From Bacteroidales bacterium (GTDB taxonomy: Bacteria; Bacteroidota; Bacteroidia; Bacteroidales; WCHB1-69), in the NCBI GenBank assembly GCA_024400755.1, contig JAKSMG010000008.1, positions 16,218 through 80,217 on the forward strand: a stretch of DNA of 64,000 bases, in the 5' to 3' direction. This document shows positions 51,387 to 60,706 of this stretch, piece by piece (positions within the stretch are counted from its first letter, which is position 1; each line of letters opens with the position of its first letter). The translations under genes were made by a program, and so were the position numbers. Below the pieces are notes generated by a model, which did no database searches, was not told the DNA's origin, and saw nothing but the letters and a program-made list of their open reading frames with translations.

Positions 51387-53516
51387 CTATTCTTCGTCTT
51401 TGTTTTCTTCTTCGTATTTCTTGATAATTTCGCTCTGAACATCAGTAGGAACTTGTTGATATTCAGCAAATTTCATACTATAAGAAGCACGACCTGAAGT
51501 GATTGAGCTCAAAGTGGTAGAATACTTGTTCATTTCTGCCAATGGAATCTTAGCGTGGATAATTTGGAAAGTACCTTCATTATCCATACCCATCATAATA
51601 CCACGACGGCCCTGTAAGTCTGTCATCACATCACCCATACGTTCTGATGGAACAAATACGTCAACATCATAAATAGGTTCCAGAATTTTAGGACCAGCGT
51701 TCTTGAAGGCATCTTTGAAAGCGTTACGGCCTGCCAATTTGAATGCCAATTCGTTAGAGTCAACCGGGTGCATTTTACCATCGTAGATGTTCACCACGAT
51801 ATCACGAGCGTAAGAACCTGTCAAAGGACCTTCTTCCATTTTTTCCATAATACCCTTCAAGATAGCGGGCATAAAGCGTGCGTCAATAGCACCACCTACG
51901 ATACAGTTGTTGTAGATGAGCTTACCGCCCCAAGGAAGGTCATAACTTTCAGTGGCACGGATTGGGTATTTGGTCTGGGTTGGCATGCCTTCGTAGTAAG
52001 CTTCGATGAGCATGTGTACTTCACCAAACTGACCAGAACCACCAGATTGTTTTTTGTGACGATACATAGCTTCTGCAGACTTCGTGATAGTTTCACGATA
52101 AGGAATCTTCGGAGCATAGTATTCAACTTCGATCTTGTTCAATTTTTCAACCATCCATTTCACGATGTTCAGGTGTTGTTCACCCTGACCTGAAATGATC
52201 ATCTGTTTCAATTCCTTAGACTGTTCCATCAAGAAAGTTGGGTCAGTTTTACGAATTTCGTTCAAAATAGCACCCAATTTTTCTTCTTCAGCAGTATTTT
52301 TAGCTCTCACTGCGGTACGGAACTTAGGATCTGGATATGCGGTAGGTTCGATTACATCATCACCCTTTGCAACCAAAGTAGAACTGCAAGGTGTAGATTT
52401 CAACTTAATCGTAGCCACGATATCACCGGCAACAGCCTTTTCAACTTCCACTCTGTTCTTACCGGCAAATGCCAACAACTGAGAAATTCTTTCCTTGGTA
52501 TTGGTAACCGTATTCAACAAGTCAGCGGCTTTAGCGATTTCGCCATCACAAACCTTGATGAAGGAAACTTCGCCGAGGTGCTGTTCGATAGAGGTTTTGA
52601 AAACATAACCCACGAAAGGTTCGGCTGCGTTACATTTGTGTTCGTTGCCGTTAGTGGCCTTCATAGCAGGCATTTCATCAGGACTTGGACAGTTCTTGAT
52701 GATGAGATCCAACAAACGATCAATACCCTGGTCGGTACGTGCGGCGCAGCATACCACTGGGAAAGTGCCACGGTTGGCGATACCGAGTTTCAAACCTTTC
52801 ACCATTTCTTCTTCTGAAAGAGTTCCTTCTTCAAAGAACTTATCCATCAGGGCTTCGTCGTTTTCAGCTGCGGCCTCAATCAATGCGCTGTGCATTTCTT
52901 CTGCTTTATCCTTTTGGTCGGCAGGGATGTCTTCCACTACCATTTTACCGCCGTTTGCAGGGAATTTCAACAGTTTCATCTGAAGCAGGTCGATAACGGA
53001 ATCAAAACCTACGCCAGCGTTAACCGGATATTGCAATGCCATAACGCTACCACCGAAATATTCCTTCAACTGATGTAAAGTTTCATCAAAATTGGCTTTT
53101 TCGTGATCTAACTGGTTCACTACGAATACAACAGGAACATTCATAGTTTTAGTCCAACGCCATTGGATTTCAGCACCAACGTCAACACCATTTTGTGCAT
53201 TGATAACCATCAAGGCAGAATCCATTACACGAAGAGCGCCAATAGTTTCGCCGATGAAATCGTCAAAACCCGGGCAATCAATCATATTGATCTTTGAACC
53301 TCCAAATTCTGAATAAAGAACAGTTGATTGAATGGATTGTTGTCTTTCCAACTCCACATCGCGGTAGTCAGAGAGAGTGTTTTTGTCTTCAACGGTACCA
53401 CGTCTGCTAATAACCCCACCATGGAAAGCCATTGCTTCGGCCAGAGTGGTTTTTCCGGTACGGTTACCTCCGATAAGGGCAACATTTCTAATTTCTTTGG
53501 TTTGATAAACTTTCAT
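51387..53516 (-). CDS. EF-G paralogue (EF-G2) with altered GTPase motifs
   Basis: 709 residues with all five EF-G domains. The G domain is unusual: P-loop GGNRTGKT (16-22 region) in place of AHIDAGKT, switch II DCPGF (80-84) in place of DTPGH with the catalytic His replaced by Phe84, and NQLD in place of NKxD. Domain IV is intact (KQSGGSGQFGEVHMLIEA, GGAIDARFMPAILKG). Bacteroides thetaiotaomicron has an EF-G2 paralogue reported to lack GTPase activity and to help gut colonisation; this protein has the matching lesion. A canonical fusA should exist elsewhere. Confidence 0.88.
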   Translation of the reverse strand: MKVYQTKEIRNVALIGGNRTGKTTLAEAMAFHGGVISRRGTVEDKNTLSDYRDVELERQQSIQSTVLYSEFGGSKINMIDCPGFDDFIGETIGALRVMDSALMVINAQNGVDVGAEIQWRWTKTMNVPVVFVVNQLDHEKANFDETLHQLKEYFGGSVMALQYPVNAGVGFDSVIDLLQMKLLKFPANGGKMVVEDIPADQKDKAEEMHSALIEAAAENDEALMDKFFEEGTLSEEEMVKGLKLGIANRGTFPVVCCAARTDQGIDRLLDLIIKNCPSPDEMPAMKATNGNEHKCNAAEPFVGYVFKTSIEQHLGEVSFIKVCDGEIAKAADLLNTVTNTKERISQLLAFAGKNRVEVEKAVAGDIVATIKLKSTPCSSTLVAKGDDVIEPTAYPDPKFRTAVRAKNTAEEEKLGAILNEIRKTDPTFLMEQSKELKQMIISGQGEQHLNIVKWMVEKLNKIEVEYYAPKIPYRETITKSAEAMYRHKKQSGGSGQFGEVHMLIEAYYEGMPTQTKYPIRATESYDLPWGGKLIYNNCIVGGAIDARFMPAILKGIMEKMEEGPLTGSYARDIVVNIYDGKMHPVDSNELAFKLAGRNAFKDAFKNAGPKILEPIYDVDVFVPSERMGDVMTDLQGRRGIMMGMDNEGTFQIIHAKIPLAEMNKYSTTLSSITSGRASYSMKFAEYQQVPTDVQSEIIKKYEEENKDEE

Positions 53517-53565
53517 CGTTTTTTATTATTAAATTTATATAAGAATATTATTTTGAAATTGGCGG

Positions 53566-53573
53566 CAAATATA
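53566..53573 (-). promoter_or_regulatory. -7 promoter element for the EF-G paralogue
   Basis: TATATTTG, 50 bases ahead of the start at 53516. Confidence 0.5.
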
Positions 53574-53669
53574 CGATTTTTTTCGACACAATTTCAGGAC
53601 CTCCCAAATTTATCAAAATAAAAAAATCAAGAATTGAAATTGACAGGTATTTTTTTACCTTCAACGAGG

Positions 53670-55361
53670 TTAAATACGGACAAATTTTTCCGTTTTTTCG
53701 CCAATTTTCACAAAATACAATCCCTTTGCCAAACAGGAAACGTCCAACAGAACCTCAGTTCCCGACAAGTCGAAATGAAACAACAACCGTCCTGCCTCAT
53801 CATAAATGGCACAAGACTGGAACTCCATACCCTTTTCACACGTGATATGTAAACACTCCGTTACCGGATTCGGATACATTTTGAACGACGCCAATTCTGT
53901 TTTTCTAATGCCGACCTCAACGGGAACAAGCTGCACATCAACTTGTTGTGCAAGTCCATCCACCACCGATACCTGAATGGTTTTCGATTGATAGCCATCC
54001 ACCGTAAAAGTCACGTCGTACAAACCTGATTTTATTGGTCTAAAATATTTACCTTCAGGAAGATGAGAATGTACGTTGGAATAATCTTCATCGTGATTTT
54101 CCACCCAAACTTCCGCCTCCAGTGGTTCTCCGGTTATCGAATCCGTAACCACACCGGCAATGCCATTCAGACTGGCTTCAAAATAATGCAAGAGCGACGG
54201 ATTCAAATAATTCCAGAAGTCAGGCAATTCATCTGCGTCGGGAGATTTATCACCCGAAATCTCTATCGTCGCATCTCTATCTTGCTGATAATAATTCATA
54301 TAATCCTGTTGACATCCCGTAATGACATACCAATCTCCGCCGGGAGTCACGCCATTATATTCTTCCATAAAATAATGCGATGGAGCATATTTGTGACAAG
54401 TATCGGCAAAGTTATGTCCAACCATCCACCACCATTCGTTATCCGCGTGTGGATGCTGACTTTCCGTCCAACTATCCCAAGGAAAATTAAACACTTCGCT
54501 ACCTCCGTGCAAAGTTGCCGACATTGTAAAATGGTGCCTTGACGCAAATTCCATAATGGATTGCACCTCGGGCTCTTGAGAATCTTTTGAGGGCTGACCG
54601 ACCAAAGGAAAATTTCGATTCAGGTCAACACCGTTGGCGTTAGCTCTTTGAGATCCTGATCCACCCCAAGACCAACCGCCAATAACATCATCACTTTGAG
54701 AATACATACCGTCCGGATTTTCGACAGGACAAATCCAAATATCAATCTGATCTACAATATTTTGCACTTGAATGTCGTCAGAATAATGCTGAAGAAGATA
54801 ATCTATCATTCTCAACAAAATCACAAATCCGAGTTGCTCGTCACCGTGAATGGACGATGCCAAATAAACCTGCGGACGGGTGTGGGTATCATCCAAATTG
54901 CTTCCTATATAAGCCGCCAGCAAACTATGATGATTAGGGGTTTCATCCAAGATGGTGTCTATGCGACAAAGTGACGGATAACGATGTTGAAAAGAATCCA
55001 TCATCGCACAATATACCGAATAGGTCGGATACTTATCCCAAGACGCCATTTGCTCGTAAGTCGTAGCCATTTCCAGTTCGCCGTACTTTTCTGTCGGCTG
55101 GTATAACGAAAAAGGCAAATGGGCAGCCAAAAAATCGTCATAATCATAGGGACCCAACCAAAAACGGGCATCAAATAAAGATTCATTTTTCGTAACTTTA
55201 TCTACTGAAAACTGGTGCGACAACTGCCATAATTGCTGCGGAGTGAGGGATTGTATTTCCACATAAGCTTCAGGATAATCATACAGATTGTTCCTTTCAT
55301 TTTGTGCCGAAAGACAAAAAATGAAGCATAAGAAAATATATAACGAAATAAATTTTTTCAT
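53670..55361 (-). CDS. T9SS-exported M14 zinc carboxypeptidase
   Basis: 563 residues. Signal peptide 1-19 (FCLSA-Q). M14 catalytic domain about 110-405: zinc ligands His172 and Glu175 (SSIHGDEQLG) and His285 (LHGG), Arg249 in DLNRNFP for substrate carboxylate, catalytic Glu367 (ATIEISGDKSP). A carboxypeptidase-regulatory-like beta domain follows (about 408-480; GVVTDSITGEPLEAEVWV), then a T9SS CTD (about 490-563; YPNPVTECLHI ... GLYFVKI ... FVRI). Acts outside the cell to trim peptides. It is the last gene of a TAATG-coupled operon with dapA. Confidence 0.93.
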   Translation of the reverse strand: MKKFISLYIFLCFIFCLSAQNERNNLYDYPEAYVEIQSLTPQQLWQLSHQFSVDKVTKNESLFDARFWLGPYDYDDFLAAHLPFSLYQPTEKYGELEMATTYEQMASWDKYPTYSVYCAMMDSFQHRYPSLCRIDTILDETPNHHSLLAAYIGSNLDDTHTRPQVYLASSIHGDEQLGFVILLRMIDYLLQHYSDDIQVQNIVDQIDIWICPVENPDGMYSQSDDVIGGWSWGGSGSQRANANGVDLNRNFPLVGQPSKDSQEPEVQSIMEFASRHHFTMSATLHGGSEVFNFPWDSWTESQHPHADNEWWWMVGHNFADTCHKYAPSHYFMEEYNGVTPGGDWYVITGCQQDYMNYYQQDRDATIEISGDKSPDADELPDFWNYLNPSLLHYFEASLNGIAGVVTDSITGEPLEAEVWVENHDEDYSNVHSHLPEGKYFRPIKSGLYDVTFTVDGYQSKTIQVSVVDGLAQQVDVQLVPVEVGIRKTELASFKMYPNPVTECLHITCEKGMEFQSCAIYDEAGRLLFHFDLSGTEVLLDVSCLAKGLYFVKIGEKTEKFVRI

Positions 55362-56242
55362 TAAAAATCGGCTAAAAGACTCTTAATGTATTGCTGATGT
55401 TGTTCGGAAACACGAGTAAGAGGCAAACGCAAATAATACTCAATTTTTTCTTGCAAAGCCAAGACAGCTTTAATTCCCGCAGGATTTCCTTCTTTGAAAC
55501 AAGCTTGCGTGATATCCAACATTTTTTGATGAATAGCCCTGGCTTCCACAAAACGGTTATTCATACCCAGGTTTACCATTTTGCTAATTTCCGACGGGAA
55601 AGCATTGGCCACCACGGAAATCAAACCGTCAACACCTATCGCCAACAGAGGAAGTGTAATGGCATCGTCGCCTGAAATGACGAGGAAATTTTCCGGACGA
55701 TGCTTCACTACTCGCATAATCTGATTAATATTGCCGGATGCTTCCTTAATCCCGATAATATTCTCGCACTCGTTGGCCAGCCAAAGTGTGGTATCGGCAT
55801 CAATATTGCAGGAAGTACGAGTCCAAACATTGTAAAGGATAATGGGTAGTGGAGAATGGTCGGCAATGAGACGATAATGCTCTTTCAAACCTGCTTGGGA
55901 AGGACGATTATAATAAGGAGTAACGGACAAAATTGCCGAAACGCCGTCCAAATCTGCCTGTTGAATCTGCTCAATCACGCTTTGGGTAGAAGGTCCGCCG
56001 CAACCCATCACCACCGGCACACGACCTGCCGCCGTTTTGACGACTATGCGTACGATTTTTTGCTTTTCATCGGCAGACATCGTAGGAGTTTCACTGGTAG
56101 TACCCAAGGCCACCAAGTAATCAACTCTATTTTCGATTAAATCCTCCACCAAACGGGAAAGACATTCATAATCGACTTCACCTTGTCGCGTAAAGGGCGT
56201 TATCAAAGCTACCCCTAAACCTTTCAATAAAGCAGTATTCAT
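55361..56242 (-). CDS. dapA: 4-hydroxy-tetrahydrodipicolinate synthase
   Basis: 293 residues, normal length. Schiff-base Lys in IIGIKEASGN, catalytic Tyr in SVTPYYNRPSQ, substrate-loop GTTSETPTM, GCGGPSTQSV. Condenses pyruvate and aspartate semialdehyde, the first committed step to lysine and meso-DAP. Stop/start overlaps of TAATG type on both sides couple it to DUF6913 upstream and the M14 peptidase downstream. Confidence 0.95.
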   Translation of the reverse strand: MNTALLKGLGVALITPFTRQGEVDYECLSRLVEDLIENRVDYLVALGTTSETPTMSADEKQKIVRIVVKTAAGRVPVVMGCGGPSTQSVIEQIQQADLDGVSAILSVTPYYNRPSQAGLKEHYRLIADHSPLPIILYNVWTRTSCNIDADTTLWLANECENIIGIKEASGNINQIMRVVKHRPENFLVISGDDAITLPLLAIGVDGLISVVANAFPSEISKMVNLGMNNRFVEARAIHQKMLDITQACFKEGNPAGIKAVLALQEKIEYYLRLPLTRVSEQHQQYIKSLLADF

Positions 56243-56766
56243 TATTCGCCAATTAATTTTTGAGTATAGACATAGATATTTTCGAAGAGCTTCTTATGAG
56301 AATCTGTTCCTTCGATAATCAAATCGTAATATTCTTGATTTTCCTTATTTCCCCCTGCAATAAACTTGGCTTTCGACAATGTCAGCATATACTGAATAGG
56401 AGGCAAATTCCGTCGAGTAAAGTCAATCAGAATATCGAAATCCGTATCAATAAAGTCATTAACCTGCACCATTTCCGGCTTGCCGTACCAATTCAAATCC
56501 TTTTTGCAGAAATAGTCGGCCGCCAACTGATCCAAACAATAAAAAGGCACCGATTTTTCATCAATATAACCCACCATCTGCACCTTACTGATGGTTTGCA
56601 ACTTGGAAAAGACGGCAAATATCTCTTTATATGAATCCTCATCCGTAATTTCGGCGAGAATGCCGATAGTCTTTGCGTTACGGAGCGAAAACACCTGTCT
56701 GTCACGAGCAACCGAATGCTCTGTCAGGTGTTTTTTCAAGGCATATCTTTTTATAAATTCAAACAT
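56242..56766 (-). CDS. DUF6913-like conserved protein upstream of dapA
   Basis: 174 residues, no signal peptide, mixed alpha/beta: a basic N-terminal helix (KRYALKKHLTEHSVARDRQVF), NAKTIGILAEITDEDSY, VQMVGYIDEKSVPFYC, FDILIDFTRRNLPPIQYMLTLSKAKFIAGG. It resembles a family found only in Bacteroidota next to dapA (DUF6913). Function unknown. The terminal TAA overlaps the dapA ATG. Confidence 0.75.
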   Translation of the reverse strand: MFEFIKRYALKKHLTEHSVARDRQVFSLRNAKTIGILAEITDEDSYKEIFAVFSKLQTISKVQMVGYIDEKSVPFYCLDQLAADYFCKKDLNWYGKPEMVQVNDFIDTDFDILIDFTRRNLPPIQYMLTLSKAKFIAGGNKENQEYYDLIIEGTDSHKKLFENIYVYTQKLIGE

Positions 56767-56786
56767 TATTCTTCAAATATAACTTG

Positions 56787-56794
56787 CAAAAATA
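56787..56794 (-). promoter_or_regulatory. -7 promoter element for the DUF6913-dapA-M14 operon
   Basis: TATTTTTG, 21 bases ahead of the start at 56766. Confidence 0.6.
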
Positions 56795-56857
56795 CAAAAA
56801 ATATTGATGTCACGAACTATTATTTTTTGTTTTCGAAGTATTTTGACGAATATTTTT

Positions 56858-57781
56858 TTATAGTCGAACTTGATATTTGACAATACGCTCGTTCAGCATT
56901 TCCTGCGGAATAATGGTTTTAATGCCTTTCACTATAATGTTGATGAGACTTTCACGGACATAATCGCTTCGCAAAAACAACGACACCTCCCTAATTGGAA
57001 CAGGATTGACAAGCGGCCGGATATTTTTTAGATGTTCCGTCCTGAGCATCGGCAAATGAAGTTCCGGAACAACCGTAAAGCCCTTATTTTCATTAACAAT
57101 ATGCAATAAGGTGGCAATATTTCCTGACTCATATCTCGAAGTCCTTTCCGACTCCTGATCACAAAAACCAGACACCTGCTTTTGAAAACAAATTTCATTT
57201 TTCAGTGCCCACATATTCTCGTGATTGAGAGATTCGGAACAAATGCTTTCTTCTTTCCACAACTCATCATCAGGAGAAACGTAAGCGTAAAATTTCTCTT
57301 CATATAGCGGTATTTCCAACAAACCTTCCTCCTTATGAGGCAAGGACATAATCACCATATCCAAATCCGCTTCCTTCAGCTGACGGATAAGCTGGGGGCG
57401 GTGCAGTTCGCTGGCCTGCATAGTCACCTCCGGAATCTCATCAATATAGTGAAACAGTTTCGGAATAATGTATGGTGCTATGGTCGGCGTAACCCCCATA
57501 CGAATATGCCCAGAGGCCTTTTTTCGCTCCGAGAGCGACATCTCCTGCAATTGTCGGGAATGGAATAAAACCACCTTGGCTTGATTGATAATCTGCTCCC
57601 CTGCCAAAGTGGGTTTTACCGGATGACTATTTCGATCAAAAATAATGATATCCAATTCTTCTTCTAACTTACGAATCAAGGTGCTTAAAGTCGATTGCGT
57701 AATCCCACAAGACTCCGCCGCCTTGATAAAATGCCGATGCTTATCGACCGCCAAAATGTACTCTAATTGCTGTAGTGTCAT
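56858..57781 (-). CDS. oxyR: Hydrogen-peroxide sensor OxyR (LysR family)
   Basis: 307 residues from MTLQQLEYIL; ten earlier in-frame codons overlap the promoter and are not needed. LysR winged helix (HFIKAAESCGITQSTLSTLIRKLEEEL). The regulatory domain holds Cys198 and Cys207 with eight residues between (CFQKQVSGFC), the same spacing as the redox pair Cys199/Cys208 of E. coli OxyR, and the surrounding MWALKNE...GFC aligns well. Expected to sense peroxide by disulfide formation. Divergent from hcp, with a palindrome between (57839-57857). Confidence 0.93.
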   Translation of the reverse strand: MTLQQLEYILAVDKHRHFIKAAESCGITQSTLSTLIRKLEEELDIIIFDRNSHPVKPTLAGEQIINQAKVVLFHSRQLQEMSLSERKKASGHIRMGVTPTIAPYIIPKLFHYIDEIPEVTMQASELHRPQLIRQLKEADLDMVIMSLPHKEEGLLEIPLYEEKFYAYVSPDDELWKEESICSESLNHENMWALKNEICFQKQVSGFCDQESERTSRYESGNIATLLHIVNENKGFTVVPELHLPMLRTEHLKNIRPLVNPVPIREVSLFLRSDYVRESLINIIVKGIKTIIPQEMLNERIVKYQVRL

Positions 57782-57800
57782 AGTGATATTTTTTTCGGCA

Positions 57801-57808
57801 CAAAAATA
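57801..57808 (-). promoter_or_regulatory. -7 promoter element for oxyR
   Basis: TATTTTTG, 19 bases ahead of the ATG at 57781. Confidence 0.6.
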
Positions 57809-57838
57809 CAACCATTTTATAAATAAGCAACATTTTAA

Positions 57839-57857
57839 TTATCGATTTTATCAATAA
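57839..57857. promoter_or_regulatory. Candidate operator in the oxyR-hcp divergent region
   Basis: TTATCGAT-TTT-ATCAATAA is a 19-bp palindrome with seven of eight arm positions paired. It lies 30 bases upstream of the oxyR -7 and 43 bases upstream of the hcp -7. OxyR (autoregulation) or an Fnr/HcpR-type regulator are both possible binders. Confidence 0.5.
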
Positions 57858-57900
57858 CACCTGCAGAAAAATTAGATGTAAAACCTAAACAAAAAGCATC

Positions 57901-57908
57901 TATTTTTG
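57901..57908 (+). promoter_or_regulatory. -7 promoter element for hcp
   Basis: TATTTTTG, with an 87-base leader before the ATG at 57996. Confidence 0.55.
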
Positions 57909-57995
57909 CAGCGTCAATCATTCCAAAAGCGGACGTAATAATCTGTGAATGAGAGACATAAAATATAATATATAATAACTATAAAAACACGCGCC

Positions 57996-59645
57996 ATGAA
58001 AAATCAAATGTTTTGTTTCCAATGCCAAGAAACAGCCATGAACTCAGGATGCACCATTGCCGGCGTATGTGGGAAAAAAGCCGCCACTTCAGCCGCGATG
58101 GACATGCTTCTCTTCGCCACCCGCGGTTTGTCAATTGTCAGTACGGCTCTGCGCAACAGCCACGTATGTGTATCCAAGGACGTTGACATCTTCGTCGAAG
58201 ACGCCCTTTTTACCACTATCACCAATGCCAATTTTGACAGGGATGCCATCATGTCAAAAATTCATCAGGGATTTACCCTTCGAGACCAATTGCTTCAGAC
58301 GGCAAAGCAGCACAATGTCAATGTGCCGGAGGTTGATGCCGTACACTGGCACGGTCCCATATCGGATTACACCATCAAGGCCAGCGAAGTGGGTGTCTTG
58401 AGAACATCCAATGAAGACATCCGCTCTCTCAAAGAACTCACCACCTACGGACTGAAGGGGATGGCCGCCTACCTCAACCACGCCCGCAACTTGGGATTTT
58501 GTGACCAAAGTTTAGACAATTATATCCAACAAACTCTCGCCGACTTATGCCTCAAACAATTATCAATTGACGAGTTATTCGCAGTGGTTATTCAAACCGG
58601 AATGATGGGAGTAAAGGCCATGTCGTTACTGGATATGGCCAACACTTTATCTTTTGGACATCCCGAAGTCACAGAAGTTTATTTGGGCACCCGCCAACAC
58701 CCCGGCATTTTAGTCAGCGGCCACGACCTTCACGACCTGGAAATGCTACTCGAACAAAGCGAGGGCACTGGAGTGGACATCTATACTCACGGAGAGATGT
58801 TGCCAGCTCACTACTATCCGTCACTAAAAAAATATTCACACTTGGTTGGCAATTATGGCGGTTCGTGGTGGCACCAAAAAGAGGAATTCTCCCATTTCAA
58901 TGGTCCGATTCTGTTTACCACCAATTGTATTGTGCCACCCGTTGATGGTGCCAATTACGAGAAACGCATTTTCACGACCAACTCCGCAGGTTTTCCAGGC
59001 AGTCCACATATCGAAGCAGACGAAAATGGTCACAAGGATTTTTCGGCAATCATCGAAATGGCCAAAACCTGCGAACCGCCCACCGCTCTTGAAGACGGCT
59101 ATATCACCGGCGGATTCGCCCACCATCAAGTGGAGCAATTGAGCAAGCAAATCATTAAAGCCATTGAAAGCAGTGCAGTCAAAAGATTTGTGGTAATGGC
59201 CGGCTGCGATGGCAGAATGAAAAACCGCAACTACTATACGGAATTTGCGAAAAATCTGCCTGACGACACCATCATTCTGACCGCCGGATGTGCCAAATAT
59301 CGATACAACAAACTAAATTTCAAAAACGTACACAACATTCCCCGCGTTTTAGATGCCGGTCAATGCAACGACTCGTATTCTCTCATCCTTACTGCCATCA
59401 ATTTAAAAGATGCCTTAAAACTCAACGACATCAATGATTTGCCAATCATCTACAACATCGCCTGGTACGAACAAAAAGCGGTCATCGTCCTCCTGGCCTT
59501 ACTTTCTTTAGGAGTCAAAAACATTCACATCGGGCCAACCATTCCCGCATTCATTTCACCAACCGTACTGAAAACGCTCCAAGAAAAATTTGGATTGTCA
59601 ACCATCAGCACCGTAGAAGAAGATTTAAAAAAATTCGAATTATAA
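57996..59645 (+). CDS. hcp: Hybrid cluster protein (hydroxylamine / nitric oxide reductase)
   Basis: 549 residues. N-terminal cysteines Cys7, 10, 19 and 25 in the Cx2Cx8Cx5C anaerobe pattern for the cubane cluster. Hybrid-cluster ligands follow in HTHGEMLPAHYY-type (TNCIVPP), AGCDGR and GCAKYRYNK regions, and GQCNDSYS. Hcp removes NO and hydroxylamine in anaerobes. It heads a stress cluster with ferritin and superoxide reductase, facing oxyR. Confidence 0.96.
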   Translation: MKNQMFCFQCQETAMNSGCTIAGVCGKKAATSAAMDMLLFATRGLSIVSTALRNSHVCVSKDVDIFVEDALFTTITNANFDRDAIMSKIHQGFTLRDQLLQTAKQHNVNVPEVDAVHWHGPISDYTIKASEVGVLRTSNEDIRSLKELTTYGLKGMAAYLNHARNLGFCDQSLDNYIQQTLADLCLKQLSIDELFAVVIQTGMMGVKAMSLLDMANTLSFGHPEVTEVYLGTRQHPGILVSGHDLHDLEMLLEQSEGTGVDIYTHGEMLPAHYYPSLKKYSHLVGNYGGSWWHQKEEFSHFNGPILFTTNCIVPPVDGANYEKRIFTTNSAGFPGSPHIEADENGHKDFSAIIEMAKTCEPPTALEDGYITGGFAHHQVEQLSKQIIKAIESSAVKRFVVMAGCDGRMKNRNYYTEFAKNLPDDTIILTAGCAKYRYNKLNFKNVHNIPRVLDAGQCNDSYSLILTAINLKDALKLNDINDLPIIYNIAWYEQKAVIVLLALLSLGVKNIHIGPTIPAFISPTVLKTLQEKFGLSTISTVEEDLKKFEL

Positions 59646-59700
59646 AAACGGGCGAACTTCATATTATCGCCCACAGTATTAACCATTAAAAACAAAAGCT

Positions 59701-60216
59701 ATGTTAAACAAAAAAATCGCCGATCTGCTTAATGATCAAATCAACAAGGAATTTTATTCCGCCTACCTGTATCTTGAAATGAGCAACTACTTTGAAGCCA
59801 AAGGATTAGATGGATTTGCCAATTGGTTCTACGTTCAGGCTCAAGAAGAACGCGACCACGCCATGCTGTTTTACCGGTATCTGCAAAACAACGACGAAAA
59901 GGTTTGTCTCCAAGCCATCGCAAAACCCGACAAGGAATTCAAATGCTGTATGGAGGCACTTCAGGAAGCACTCAACCACGAAGAATACGTGACTTCACTG
60001 ATCCACAACATTTATGCCGAGACAGAACATCTCAACGATTTCCGCACCCGAGAATTTCTCCATTGGTTCGTCGCTGAGCAATGCGAAGAAGAAGACAACG
60101 CCCGCGACCTGATTAACAAAATGAAAAACTTCGGCGGAGACAACGGCGGTCTTTACCTACTTGACCAAGAATTGTCCCAAAGAAAATACGAATCCCCAAG
60201 TTTAACCTTGGATTAA
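59701..60216 (+). CDS. ftnA: Ferritin (FtnA-type)
   Basis: 171 residues, a single four-helix bundle. Ferroxidase residues are evident: Glu in NKEFYSAYLYLEMSNYF, ExxH in QEERDHAMLFYRYL, and further Glu in FVAEQCEEEDNA. Stores iron and lowers Fenton chemistry. Follows hcp by 55 bases; a GGGCGA/TCGCCC hairpin (59650-59672) between them has no T run and may be a processing or attenuation element. Confidence 0.94.
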   Translation: MLNKKIADLLNDQINKEFYSAYLYLEMSNYFEAKGLDGFANWFYVQAQEERDHAMLFYRYLQNNDEKVCLQAIAKPDKEFKCCMEALQEALNHEEYVTSLIHNIYAETEHLNDFRTREFLHWFVAEQCEEEDNARDLINKMKNFGGDNGGLYLLDQELSQRKYESPSLTLD

Positions 60217-60265
60217 AACAGAAAGCTTAATAACAGATTTTTTTAACCATTAAAACAAAAAAACT

Positions 60266-60646
60266 ATGAAAACATCATTTTTCCGCTGCAATATCTGCGG
60301 CAATGTAGTAATCAAGGCCATCGATTCAGGCGTAATGGTCGAATGCTGTAGTGAATATATGGAAGAACTGACGCCCAAAACCGAAGAAGAAGGCGCAGAA
60401 AAACATCTTCCCATAGTCACTCCAATGGATAACAATATGTGGAAAGTAGAAGTGGGCAGCACCGCCCATCCAATGCTGAAAGAACATCACATTGAGTTTA
60501 TTTATTTTGAGACCAGAGATGGCGGACAAATCGCCTACCTCTATCCGGGGATGGAACCCAAAGCCGTTTTCTACAGCAAAGACAAGCCCGTTGCCGTTTA
60601 CGAATACTGCAACCTGCACGGTTTATGGAAAACCGAAATCAAATAA
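60266..60646 (+). CDS. dfx: Desulfoferrodoxin (2Fe-superoxide reductase)
   Basis: 126 residues. Centre I (desulforedoxin-type FeS4): Cys8, 11, 27 and 28. Centre II (catalytic FeN4S): His47, 68, 74, 118 and Cys115, at essentially the positions of Desulfovibrio desulforedoxin-type SOR; Glu45-Lys46 precede His47 as in active SORs. Reduces superoxide to peroxide without making oxygen. 49 bases after ferritin, followed by a terminator. Confidence 0.96.
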   Translation: MKTSFFRCNICGNVVIKAIDSGVMVECCSEYMEELTPKTEEEGAEKHLPIVTPMDNNMWKVEVGSTAHPMLKEHHIEFIYFETRDGGQIAYLYPGMEPKAVFYSKDKPVAVYEYCNLHGLWKTEIK

Positions 60647-60662
60647 ATCATCATTTTTCTTC

Positions 60663-60689
60663 GGGCCGTCACGCACGGACGGCCCTTTT
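60663..60689 (+). terminator. Terminator after superoxide reductase
   Basis: GGGCCGTC ... GACGGCCC (8-bp stem, 7-base loop) followed by TTTTC. Confidence 0.8.
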
Positions 60690-60706
60690 CATAAAACTTT
60701 AAGATT

